From: Streptomyces xanthophaeus
GTDB lineage: Bacteria; Actinomycetota; Actinomycetes; Streptomycetales; Streptomycetaceae
Length of the DNA stretch: 64,000 nt
Assembly: GCF_030440515.1 (NCBI RefSeq)
Contig: NZ_CP076543.1
Coordinates: 3,410,001-3,474,000, forward strand
Direction of reading: 5' to 3'
In this document: positions 1 through 8,334 of the stretch, piece by piece
Position numbering within the stretch: position 1 is the stretch's first letter
How the letters are laid out: each line of letters starts with the position of its first letter
Notes under the pieces: generated by a model
The model's database searches: none
Told to the model about the DNA's origin: nothing
Seen by the model: only the letters and a program-made list of their open reading frames with translations
Program-made: the position numbers and the translations under genes

Positions 1-51
1 GGAGCCCTGCAGCAGCAGATGGGCGGAACGGGTTCCCCGTACGGAGCCTGA
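1..51 (+). CDS. C-terminal end of an unidentified gene (partial)
   Basis: Reading frame 1 is open from the window edge and ends at TGA 49-51. The last 16 residues are rich in Gly, Gln and Pro, and most third codon positions are G or C, as expected for a Streptomyces gene. The frame runs towards groEL1, so the hairpin at 75-116 could serve both genes. Too little remains to name a product; this may also be chance. Confidence 0.3.
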   Translation, partial: GALQQQMGGTGSPYGA

Positions 52-74
52 GCCCCCGACACGGGGCAGAGCAA

Positions 75-116
75 CGGGAAGGCCCCGCTCCGCGACTGCG
101 GAACGGGGCCTTCCCG
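75..116. terminator. Hairpin terminator downstream of groEL1
   Basis: Near-perfect inverted repeat with about 17-bp G/C-rich arms (CGGGAAGGCCCCG and its complement) around a short loop. It lies 16 bp past the groEL1 stop. It has no T-run, which is usual for Streptomyces terminators, and it could act in both directions. Confidence 0.75.
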
Positions 117-131
117 GCGTGGTGCGCGCGA

Positions 132-1769
<1,638 letters not shown>

Positions 1770-1872
1770 TCAGCCCTCTCGAAAACTCGGGTTTAACGAG
1801 CTGCGCCCCTCGCCGCCCGGCAATCAGCGGGGTGACCAGGGGCGCAGCTCAAAGCAGTACTGATGAAGAGAA

Positions 1873-2181
1873 TTACTTCTCGACGATCGCGAGCACGTCG
1901 CGAGCCGAGAGGACGAGGTACTCCTCGCCGCTGTACTTCACTTCGGTGCCGCCGTACTTGCTGTAGAGCACGATGTCGCCGACGGTGACGTCCAGCGGGA
2001 GACGCTGGCCGTCCTCGAAGCGACCCGGGCCCACCGCGAGGACGACGCCCTCCTGGGGCTTCTCCTTCGCGGTGTCCGGGATGACCAGGCCGGAGGCCGT
2101 GGTCTGCTCGGCGTCGAGCGGCTGGACCACAATGCGGTCCTCAAGCGGCTTGATGGCAACCTTGGAGCTGGCGGTCGTCAC
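1873..2181 (-). CDS. groES: 10-kDa co-chaperonin GroES
   Basis: Lid of the GroEL folding chamber, 102 aa. It shows the family pattern: [10 protein letters not shown] near residue 10, the mobile-loop region near residues 25-35, and a closing beta segment [15 protein letters not shown]. The start ATG at 2181 is preceded by a GGGGGAGG-type ribosome binding site. It is the first gene of the groES-groEL1 operon, with promoter and two CIRCE operators about 100-170 bp upstream. Confidence 0.98.
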   Translation of the reverse strand: MTTASSKVAIKPLEDRIVVQPLDAEQTTASGLVIPDTAKEKPQEGVVLAVGPGRFEDGQRLPLDVTVGDIVLYSKYGGTEVKYSGEEYLVLSARDVLAIVEK

Positions 2182-2277
2182 GATCCGACCTCCCCCTTCG
2201 GAGATCCGGGGTTAACTGTCTGAGGTGGCGACCAGGTCGATCCGTCGTCGCGGGTGCCGGATCTGCCTGTCGCTGTG

Positions 2278-2303
2278 TTGGCACTCACCGGGGGTGAGTG
2301 CCA
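2278..2303. promoter_or_regulatory. CIRCE operator 1 (HrcA site)
   Basis: TTGGCACTC, 9-bp spacer (2287-2295), then GAGTGCCA. This matches the CIRCE consensus TTAGCACTC-N9-GAGTGCTAA at all core positions. It covers the predicted transcription start of groES. Confidence 0.93.
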
Positions 2304-2309
2304 GGTGCG

Positions 2310-2339
2310 AGACTATTCCGGCGATTAGCACTCGGTCAA
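2310..2339 (-). promoter_or_regulatory. groES promoter (HrdB type)
   Basis: On the minus strand, -35 TTGACC (complement of 2334-2339), an 18-bp spacer, then -10 TAGTCT (complement of 2310-2315), which fits the streptomycete TAGRMT box. The -35 lies in the spacer of CIRCE 2 and the expected start point lies at the edge of CIRCE 1, so HrcA bound at either site should block transcription. Confidence 0.7.
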
Positions 2340-2351
2340 GCGGAGTGCCAA
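2325..2351. promoter_or_regulatory. CIRCE operator 2 (HrcA site)
   Basis: TTAGCACTC, 9-bp spacer (2334-2342), then GAGTGCCAA: nearly perfect CIRCE. It overlaps the -35 element of the groES promoter. Confidence 0.93.
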
Positions 2352-2534
2352 TTCCCGACCGCCGGGCGTTGCGCGAAGAAGAACCGGAACGTCGGCCACC
2401 GGGGCTCACGGGCGTGGTGGATCGCCCCTCTCCGCGACCTGACCAGGCGAAACACGGTGTCACGCCGACGCGGCGCCGTCTCGCACCGCGGTGGGCCTGC
2501 CGATCAGGATCTCCTGCGGCTTCCCTGCCGGGGC

Positions 2535-2995
2535 GGCGCCTCAAACGCCGGCGAGGCCGGTCCCCTGCGGGGTGCTCGGCAGTTCACGGCGGGTCCGGAT
2601 CCTCGCCGGGCTCCGCCCGGACCCGCGCCTCAATCGCCGGCGGGGCTGGGTGGTGTGGGGCGGTGCCCCGCACGAGGGTCTCCTCGGCTCGGCGCGTTCG
2701 GGCTTGTCACGGCCAGGCGGCCGTGGTCGCGCCTCGTCCTGCGGGGACCCTCCTGCGTGTCCCCGCCCCACGGCGGGCTTCGACGGCGTGAGGGGTGGGG
2801 GGACGGGGCGGGGTGTCCCCGCAGGACGAGCGCGCAACCACCGGGTACCGCCGAGACAAGCCCGCACGCGCCGAGCCGAGGAGACACCCCGCCCCGGCAC
2901 CCCACCCCGACACCTACAACCACCGTCCACCGAGGCCCGGCCCCGCATTTCCAGCCCCGCCGGCGTTTGAGGCGCGGGTCCGGGCAGAGCCCGGC
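2535..2995. repeat. Large imperfect palindrome in the groES/ftsW-like gap
   Basis: Outer arms 2605-2649 and 2951-2995 are inverted copies of 45 bp with two mismatches. Further in, 2675-2705 mirrors 2850-2885 (CTCCTCGGCTCGGCGCG and variants) and the segment near 2738 mirrors 2815-2824 (GTCCCCGCAG). The whole can fold on a centre near 2780-2790. A shorter relative of the outer arm (CCCCGCCGGCGnTnGAGGCGCGG) recurs near 18360-18395. Reading frames through it look like chance high-GC frames. No gene is supported between 2352 and 3078. Confidence 0.75.
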
Positions 2996-3078
2996 ACACG
3001 GCAGCGCGCCCGGCACACCGCCGCGCCGTCCACAGGGCCCGAAGGAACCATGGGGAGGGCTCCAACGTCGTAGATGAT

Positions 3079-3228
3079 ATGAAGATAAAGCGCCTCATTG
3101 CCGAGCAGATCGGACCCAAAGCTTCCGCTGACCCCGGCGCACCGGGCGCCACGTCCTCACCCCCGCCGTCCTTCCCGCCCTCCGCGTCCGCCCCCAAGGA
3201 CAGCGGCGGCATCCCGTGCGTGGGCTGA
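3079..3228 (+). CDS. Possible 49-aa upstream ORF
   Basis: ATG at 3079 opens a 49-codon frame that starts MKIKRLIAEQIGPK, is Pro/Ser-rich in the middle, and stops at TGA 3226-3228. It overlaps the start of the FtsW-like gene (3216) by 13 bp in another frame. No strong ribosome binding site precedes it. It could be a translated leader coupling into the next gene, a relic of a longer N-terminus, or chance. Confidence 0.25.
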   Translation: MKIKRLIAEQIGPKASADPGAPGATSSPPPSFPPSASAPKDSGGIPCVG

Positions 3229-4610
3229 AACCCCTGACGTCGGCGGTCGCCCGCCGCCGCACCGAGGCGCTGCTCCTCGTCTTCGTCATCGCCATCGCCG
3301 TTTTCGGCCACGCCGCCGCAGGCCTCGCCATGAACGGCGAGCTGCCGCCCAAATTCGTCGACTTCACCATCAGCATGACCCTGCTGTCCCTGGTGGGGCA
3401 CCTGGGCGTACGCCGTTTCGCGGCCTACGCCGACCCGCTGATCTTCCCGCTCGCCATGCTGCTGACCGGCCTCGGACTGGTGCTGCTGCACCGCCTCGAC
3501 CAGGGCTACATCGAGCGCTACAACTCGGACGCGAACGCACCCGGCCAGCTGATGTGGACGGTCGTCGGGGTCGCCGCCTGCCTGCTGGTGCTGGCGCTGC
3601 TGCGCGACCACCGGCTGCTGCAGCGGTTCATCTACATCAACATGGCCGTCGCGCTGGTGCTGCTGATCGCGCCCGCCTTCTTCGGCGCGGACACCTACGG
3701 CGCGAAGCGCTGGATCAAACTGTTCGGTTTCTCGCTGCAGCCCGGCGAGTTCGTGAAGATCATGATCGCGATCTTCTTCGCGGGCTACCTGGTCATCCAC
3801 CGGGACTCGCTGGCCCTGACGGGCCGTAGATTCCTGGGCATGCGACTGCCGCCGATGCGCCAGCTCGGCCCGATCGTCACGGTGTGGATCGTCTCGATGC
3901 TGGTCCTGGTCTTCGAACGCGACCTCGGCACCTCGCTCATCTTCTTCGGGGTGTTCGTGGTGATGCTGTACGTCGCCACCGAGCGCACCAGCTGGATCGT
4001 CTGCGGCCTGGTCATGGCCTCGGCGGGCGCCTTCGTGGTCGGCTCGACGGAGCCGCACGTCAAGGCACGCGTGGCTGCGTGGCTCAACCCGCTGTCGTTC
4101 TACTGGGAGAACCGGCCGCCCGGAGTCACCTCGGACCAGTCGGCGCAGGCGCTGTTCAGCTTCGGCACGGGCGGCGTCTCCGGCACGGGCCTCGGCATGG
4201 GGCATCCCGAGCTGATCGCGTTCGCCGGGCGCAGCGACTTCATCCTGACCACGGTGGGCGAGGAGCTGGGCCTGGCCGGGGTCATGGCCGTACTGATCCT
4301 CTACGCGCTCCTCGTGCAGCGGGGGCTGAGGATGGCGCTCGGCGCGCGCGACCCCTTCGGCAAGCTGCTCGCGGTGGGCCTGGCGGCGGCGCTGGCCCTG
4401 CAGGTCTTCGTGGTCGCGGGCGGTGTGACGGGCCTGATCCCCCTGACGGGCAAGGCCCTGCCGTTCCTGGCCAAGGGCGGCTCATCCCTCCTGGCCAACT
4501 GGATCATGATCGCGCTGCTCCTCCGCATCAGCGACAGCGCGGAACGCCAGCGCGAGGCGGACAGCCACGGCCCGGTGGAAACGACGATCACGCCGGTGGT
4601 GCGGGTGTAG
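3216..4610 (+). CDS. FtsW/RodA/SpoVE (SEDS) family protein
   Basis: Integral membrane SEDS protein, 464 aa with about ten hydrophobic segments. SEDS proteins polymerise lipid II into glycan strands, each with a partner class B PBP. Family marks: GAKRWIKLFGFSLQPGEFVKI near residue 170, FERDLGTSLIFFG near 230, and the C-terminal GVTGLIPLTGKALPFLAKGGSS. No PBP gene or division cluster is adjacent, so whether it serves division, elongation or sporulation cannot be read from context. The GTG start at 3216 has no convincing Shine-Dalgarno sequence (AAGGA lies about 14 nt away), so the start is uncertain. It ends 120 bp before the left inverted repeat. Confidence 0.88.
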   Translation: MRGLKPLTSAVARRRTEALLLVFVIAIAVFGHAAAGLAMNGELPPKFVDFTISMTLLSLVGHLGVRRFAAYADPLIFPLAMLLTGLGLVLLHRLDQGYIERYNSDANAPGQLMWTVVGVAACLLVLALLRDHRLLQRFIYINMAVALVLLIAPAFFGADTYGAKRWIKLFGFSLQPGEFVKIMIAIFFAGYLVIHRDSLALTGRRFLGMRLPPMRQLGPIVTVWIVSMLVLVFERDLGTSLIFFGVFVVMLYVATERTSWIVCGLVMASAGAFVVGSTEPHVKARVAAWLNPLSFYWENRPPGVTSDQSAQALFSFGTGGVSGTGLGMGHPELIAFAGRSDFILTTVGEELGLAGVMAVLILYALLVQRGLRMALGARDPFGKLLAVGLAAALALQVFVVAGGVTGLIPLTGKALPFLAKGGSSLLANWIMIALLLRISDSAERQREADSHGPVETTITPVVRV

Positions 4611-4730
4611 GGGCGGCTTCGGTGCGCTTCGCCTCGCCAGGATTCCCGCCCCCTCGGGCCACCACCCCGCGGCGGCGTTTGCCCACCCGCCCCCGGGCGC
4701 GGGGACGGCTTCGGTGAACGGGATCCGCTG

Positions 4731-5076
4731 GGGCGGTAGTCAGTGATGCGTATGGGGGTTTCCCGTCAGTCTCATCGTCTCTCCGGTTCGGGCCGGTCCC
4801 TCAAGGGCGCTCCTCCTTCGTCGTCGCGTCGCTACGCGATGGCCTCCGGCCACCCTTGACCGACCGACCCGCCCCGGACATACGAAGACCGCCGGGAAAC
4901 CCCCAAAGGAACGAGCCGGGCGTTCCTTTCCAGGGACGGGCGCATCAGAGACCTTCGGGCGGGCCGGGGGGCACGACCGAGAGACGGGGCCCATCACCGA
5001 TCACGGCCCGTGTCGGGGGAGCGCGTCCAATCGCTACGCGCTCCTCATCTCTCAGCGTCCGACGACCGTCCTGGGC
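4731..5076. repeat. Left arm of a long inverted-repeat pair (IR-L)
   Basis: This ~345-bp block is present in reverse complement at 8335-8682. Positions 4751-4785 match the complement of 8629-8663 without a mismatch. Further long blocks match (GGACATACGAAGAC, GGGAAACCCCCAAAGGAACG, GCTACGCGCTCCTCA), separated by substitutions and small indels. Open frames inside it are low-complexity and not credible genes. Together with IR-R it frames a 3.25-kb cassette. Confidence 0.85.
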
Positions 5077-5132
5077 TGAATGACCGCTGATACCTCGACT
5101 CGGCCGATTTGCAGCCGGGTCTGCGCGACCAT
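5052..5132 (-). other. 26-codon ORF running into IR-L
   Basis: ATG at 5132, preceded at good spacing by GAGAAGAGGA, opens MVAQTRLQIGRVEVSAVIQP and ends at TGA 5052-5054. The final third lies inside IR-L. It may be the intact start of a gene cut off when the repeat arrived, or chance. Confidence 0.2.
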
Positions 5133-5247
5133 GACCGTCCTCTTCTCGCCGCTGTGAGTACTTCCGCGCCCAAGCCCGAGTACACATCGGCTTGGCCGAG
5201 TGCAGTCGCCAGACGAACCACGCACCCGCTGGAGAGCCGACGATTCG

Positions 5248-5457
5248 TCAGTCCGCCGCCTCGACGTTGGCGACCGCGGTGGTGAATTCACGACCGGACG
5301 CGCCACGGATGTACGCCAGCTCCATCCAGTACTCAATGTCGGCATTCGAGACGTTCTCGTTGATCACGGCCATCAATTCACCCTCGACGCCCGAAGCGAT
5401 GTCACGGACGCGCCGGCGCAGGAGTCGGTGCGGCACGTATGCGTAACGCTCACTCAT
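5248..5457 (-). CDS. Hypothetical 69-aa protein
   Basis: Small soluble protein starting MSERYAYVPHRLLRRRVRDIA: a basic N-terminal stretch, then a mostly acidic and hydrophobic remainder. No family recognised. Its ATG lies inside the upstream 51-codon gene (8-bp overlap, different frame), so translational coupling is likely. The two form a minimal operon divergent from the GntR regulator, downstream of paired TCTCTAGAGA sites. It lies inside the inverted-repeat cassette, 172 bp from IR-L. Confidence 0.55.
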   Translation of the reverse strand: MSERYAYVPHRLLRRRVRDIASGVEGELMAVINENVSNADIEYWMELAYIRGASGREFTTAVANVEAAD

Positions 5458-5605
5458 CGGACACCCCTCGCAGGGTGCGGAGGAAGCGCTCCCAGCCGAT
5501 CAGCGCCCGGCCCAGCAGGTCTTCACTGGGCTCGCGTATGACAGCCACCCTCACAGGGAGGGCGTCGTCCGTGTCGACGGTGAAGACATCTCGGCGCTGC
5601 GACAT
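5450..5605 (-). CDS. Hypothetical 51-aa protein (micro-gene)
   Basis: ATG at 5605, preceded by TGAGGAGTGAT (a good ribosome binding site at normal spacing), encodes MSQRRDVFTVDTDDALPVRV, then a segment with GRALIGWERFLRTLRG, ending ...GVSDE. Codon use is streptomycete. It overlaps the next gene by 8 bp. No family recognised. Divergent from the GntR regulator, with the operator palindromes 42 bp upstream of its start, so it is probably the regulator's target. Confidence 0.55.
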   Translation of the reverse strand: MSQRRDVFTVDTDDALPVRVAVIREPSEDLLGRALIGWERFLRTLRGVSDE

Positions 5606-5646
5606 ACAGATCACTCCTCACTCGCGAGGCCACCTCGAAGGCTGCC

Positions 5647-5660
5647 TCTCTAGAGATGTA
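5647..5660. promoter_or_regulatory. Putative GntR operator A
   Basis: TCTCTAGAGATGTA, containing the perfect palindrome TCTCTAGAGA. Its exact 14-bp inverse lies at 5694-5707. Located between the divergent micro-genes and the GntR gene. Confidence 0.6.
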
Positions 5661-5693
5661 TCCACTACAGTCGACATCACCTCGATCCGTCAA

Positions 5694-5707
5694 TACATCT
5701 CTAGAGA
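5694..5707. promoter_or_regulatory. Putative GntR operator B
   Basis: TACATCTCTAGAGA, the exact reverse complement of operator A, with 33 bp between them. The centres are 47 bp apart, 4 to 5 helical turns, compatible with cooperative binding. Confidence 0.6.
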
Positions 5708-5767
5708 TCTCACGGATATGAGGCTCGATGCGGGTGCGTGCGGTGCCACACCTCTGGCCCTAGGGTG

Positions 5768-5775
5768 TCTAGAGA
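5768..5775. promoter_or_regulatory. Putative GntR operator C (half element)
   Basis: TCTAGAGA, third copy of the core, directly before the ribosome binding site of the GntR gene. Suggests autorepression. Confidence 0.45.
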
Positions 5776-5784
5776 GGAGAAGGA

Positions 5785-6555
5785 GTGATCGGTTTAATGA
5801 CCAGCCAGGGCAGCACCCGTCAGCCGAAATACCAGCGGATCGCCGATGCGCTGAGGGCGGCCATTCAGACGGGCGAATACGGCCCGGGCGACCGCCTGCC
5901 GGGTGAGAACGACCTCATGGCCACCTACGAGGTCGCGCGGATGACCGCACGTCAGGCCCTCGGTGTACTGCAGAACGAAGGACTCGCGGAGGCCCGAAAG
6001 GGTGCCGGCGTCTTCGTCCGGGCGTTCAAGCCTCTGCGGCGGCGCGGTATTCAGCGGCTGGCGCAGGAGCGGTGGGGCTCGGGGCGGTCCGTCTGGTCCG
6101 CCGATACCGAGGATCGGGAGCTGGTCGTCGACCAGGTCGACGTGCGAGTGGAGGAGGCGGACGACCGCGTCTGCGACGCGCTGGGCGTCGCGGCAGGGAC
6201 TCAGGTGTGGGCCCGCAGCCGCCGCTTCGTGCTTGACGGCAAGCCCGTGCTGTTCGCGGTGTCGTACCTGCCGGCGGACATCGTCGGGGACTCCGCCATC
6301 ACACGGGCCGACACCGGTCCCGGCGGGACGTACGCGCGGCTGGCCGAGCTGGGGCATGCGCCCGTTCATTTCCGGGAGGAGATCCGCTCCCGGATGCCCT
6401 CGGCCGGTGAGGCCGAGCGGCTTTCGCTCTCCATGGGCACGCCTGTCATCCAGATCGTGCGCACCGCGTTCGCCGAGGGCGGGCGAGCTGTTGAGGTCAA
6501 CGAGATGACGCTGGACTCCGCTTCGTACGTGCTGGAGTACGACTTCGACGCCTAG
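5785..6555 (+). CDS. GntR-family regulator, HutC/UTRA type
   Basis: Transcriptional regulator, 256 aa from GTG 5785. An N-terminal winged helix-turn-helix (about residues 15-80: YQRIADALRAAI, RLPGENDLMATYEVARMTARQAL, GVFVR) is followed by a UTRA ligand-binding domain that ends YVLEYDFDA. Such proteins bind small effectors and leave DNA when liganded; the effector here is unknown. Two starts are possible: GTG 5785 (GGAG 5 nt upstream), which puts a rare TTA Leu codon at position 4, or ATG 5797, which avoids it. Three TCTAGAGA elements lie upstream. Its stop overlaps the convergent TPR gene's stop in the palindrome CTAG. UTRA regulators with divergent small genes are common on actinomycete integrative elements. 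Confidence 0.9.
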   Translation: MIGLMTSQGSTRQPKYQRIADALRAAIQTGEYGPGDRLPGENDLMATYEVARMTARQALGVLQNEGLAEARKGAGVFVRAFKPLRRRGIQRLAQERWGSGRSVWSADTEDRELVVDQVDVRVEEADDRVCDALGVAAGTQVWARSRRFVLDGKPVLFAVSYLPADIVGDSAITRADTGPGGTYARLAELGHAPVHFREEIRSRMPSAGEAERLSLSMGTPVIQIVRTAFAEGGRAVEVNEMTLDSASYVLEYDFDA

Positions 6556-7895
6556 AAGGGCGGCCAGTCGCTGTAGCCGGTCGGCTGGGGTGGCGGGACC
6601 TGGGGGCTGGGGGTCCGCAGGAGTGTTATCGCCTCCTCGACGCGGCCCAGCTCCACCAGGAGCGGGCCGAGGGTCCTCCGGTGGTCCAGGCGGTCCGTGT
6701 CCAGCAGGGTGAGGGCCTCTTCCGGGCGTCCGGCGTCGATCAGCAGGTGGGCCAGGCTCTCCAGTGCGTAGGGGCTCCCGCCTTCGGGGTGTGCGAGGGC
6801 TTCCGCCACGGCGTCGTCGAGTCGGCCGCACGCGGCCATGAGGGGCCCGCGCAGCCGGGACAGCTCCCACTCCTCCCCGCCCCGCCGGGCCTTGAGCGCG
6901 TCGAGGTGGGCGAGGCCCTCCTCCGCGCGGCCCTCGGCTGCGAACAGCTTGCACAGCTGGTCCACGATCCAGTCGTCGGCACTGTCCAGCGCGCGCACGA
7001 TCTCGATGGCCTCGGCGCCCCGCCCGTGCCGGGCCAGGAGTTCCGCGAGCAGGATCGACGTGTTCCAGCGGTCCTCATCCGCGTGCTTCCGGTACGCGTC
7101 GACCGCGCCGGCCACGTCGCCGCGCTCCTCCAGCAGCTCCGCGAGCTGCCGGACGGCTTCCGGCGTGCCGGCGTAGGCGCGCAGTTCGTCGATCCGGTCG
7201 TGCCGTACCAGCAGTTCGGCCAGTGGGTCACGGTTGTTGACGACGGTGGGGCCGTACGTGTGCAGCACCGCGATCGCTTCGTCCGTACGCCCCTGCTTCT
7301 CGTGCACGGACGCCAGCAGGTTCACCGCGTTGAAGGGCTCCCTGTACGGCTGACCGCATTCCGGGCTGCCGCACCGCGGGCACGAGTTCCCGGGGGCCAG
7401 GCGGGCCTCCAGCAGTGCAGCGACCTCCTCGGCGCGGCCCAGCCCGACGCCCACCTCGACCAGGGCCTCGGCGAGCAGCCAGTCGGTGGTGTGCGGCAGG
7501 AGCAGTTCGTACGCCTCTTCGCCCTGCCCGTGCCGCGCCAGCAGCAGAGCCAGGTCGTGCAGAGCCGACCGCTCCCCGTCCGATGCGAAGGGGCGGACGA
7601 GGGTGATGGCCTCCTCGCCCCGGCCGCCGGCCTCCAGCAGCCCCGCGGCCTCCGCGGCCGCCGTCCACCAGCCGGTGCCGACGTAGGGAGCCAGTACCTC
7701 AAGGGCCTCGTCCAGCGCGCCCCGGCCGGCCAGCAGGCGCGCCCAGGCGCGGGCGCAGAACCAGTCGCCGTCCTCCGCCAGGGCCTGCCCGCGCACCAGG
7801 TCGGCGTGCCCGAGGGCGAGGAGACGGTCGACGAGGTCCGGTGGCACGCACTCGTCATGCATGCCGGTCCTGCGGTGGAGTACGGCGGCGTCCAT
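6552..7895 (-). CDS. TPR-like helical repeat protein with Cys cluster
   Basis: Protein of 447 aa made almost wholly of 30-35-residue helical repeats with the pattern ...LAELLxxxGRxEEAIxxL..., as in tetratricopeptide proteins. No signal peptide or membrane segment, so cytosolic and probably a binding scaffold. Midway it carries CPRCGSPECG, a zinc-type Cys cluster not part of the TPR fold. The C-terminus is Pro-rich. No enzymatic domain seen. A TAGGGT box 6 nt before the ATG (7902-7907) suggests a leaderless transcript. It converges on the GntR gene with a 4-bp stop overlap and lies inside the inverted-repeat cassette. Confidence 0.75.
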   Translation of the reverse strand: MDAAVLHRRTGMHDECVPPDLVDRLLALGHADLVRGQALAEDGDWFCARAWARLLAGRGALDEALEVLAPYVGTGWWTAAAEAAGLLEAGGRGEEAITLVRPFASDGERSALHDLALLLARHGQGEEAYELLLPHTTDWLLAEALVEVGVGLGRAEEVAALLEARLAPGNSCPRCGSPECGQPYREPFNAVNLLASVHEKQGRTDEAIAVLHTYGPTVVNNRDPLAELLVRHDRIDELRAYAGTPEAVRQLAELLEERGDVAGAVDAYRKHADEDRWNTSILLAELLARHGRGAEAIEIVRALDSADDWIVDQLCKLFAAEGRAEEGLAHLDALKARRGGEEWELSRLRGPLMAACGRLDDAVAEALAHPEGGSPYALESLAHLLIDAGRPEEALTLLDTDRLDHRRTLGPLLVELGRVEEAITLLRTPSPQVPPPQPTGYSDWPPF

Positions 7896-7901
7896 GGCCG
7901 C

Positions 7902-7907
7902 ACCCTA
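7902..7907 (-). promoter_or_regulatory. -10 box, leaderless start of the TPR gene
   Basis: Complement reads TAGGGT, then 6 nt (GCGGCC), then ATG 7895. No Shine-Dalgarno sequence fits. Confidence 0.5.
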
Positions 7908-8037
7908 ACGGCCGCCCGTTCGCGCCGCCGACGAGGTCTCTTCCGGTGATTGCCGGGCACGGCGCGGGCCGGGCGAGGCCGGTGCGGGTACGTCCTCTTC
8001 GCAATGACGACGCCCAGCACCGTTGAGGGGACCAACC

Positions 8038-8322
8038 ATGTACGCAGCAGTCCGGCGCTATGAAGGCGTGACCGACCCGGCCGAGGCCGGACGCCTCGTC
8101 GACGAGGGGTTCGTGCCGATCATGCGCCAGGTCCCCGGATTCGTGGCGTACTTCTGGGTCGACGCCGGAGGCGGGGTGATGGTGTCCACGAGCGTGTTCC
8201 GGGACCGGGCGGGAGCCGACGAGTCGGTCGAGAAGGCTGCGGAATTCGTCCGCGACCACCTGGCTCAGTTCCTGCCCAACCCTCCACAGGTCACCGCCGG
8301 CAAGGTCGTCGCCTCCGCCTAG
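8038..8322 (+). CDS. Small ABM-like (dimeric alpha/beta barrel) protein
   Basis: 94 aa from ATG 8038, chosen because GAGGGGA lies 7 nt upstream; an in-frame start at 8023 has no such site. The pattern MYAAVRRYEGV...GFVPIMRQVPGFVAYFWVDAGGGVMVSTSVFRD resembles ferredoxin-like dimeric alpha/beta-barrel proteins (antibiotic biosynthesis monooxygenase and related families). Many members are non-catalytic or stress-related, so no reaction is assigned. It is divergent from the TPR gene and ends 12 bp before the right inverted repeat. Confidence 0.65.
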   Translation: MYAAVRRYEGVTDPAEAGRLVDEGFVPIMRQVPGFVAYFWVDAGGGVMVSTSVFRDRAGADESVEKAAEFVRDHLAQFLPNPPQVTAGKVVASA

Positions 8323-8334
8323 CTTCTGCCGGTG

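Noticed and set aside
2541-4205. 554-codon minus-strand open frame across the palindrome and FtsW-like gene
   Set aside because: Shadow of the FtsW-like gene joined to non-coding repeat; His/Glu/Arg-rich translation with no domain.
4740-4997. Short open frames inside the inverted repeats (also 8291-8668)
   Set aside because: Low-complexity Arg/Pro/Ser translations that follow the repeat, not codon bias; treated as non-coding.
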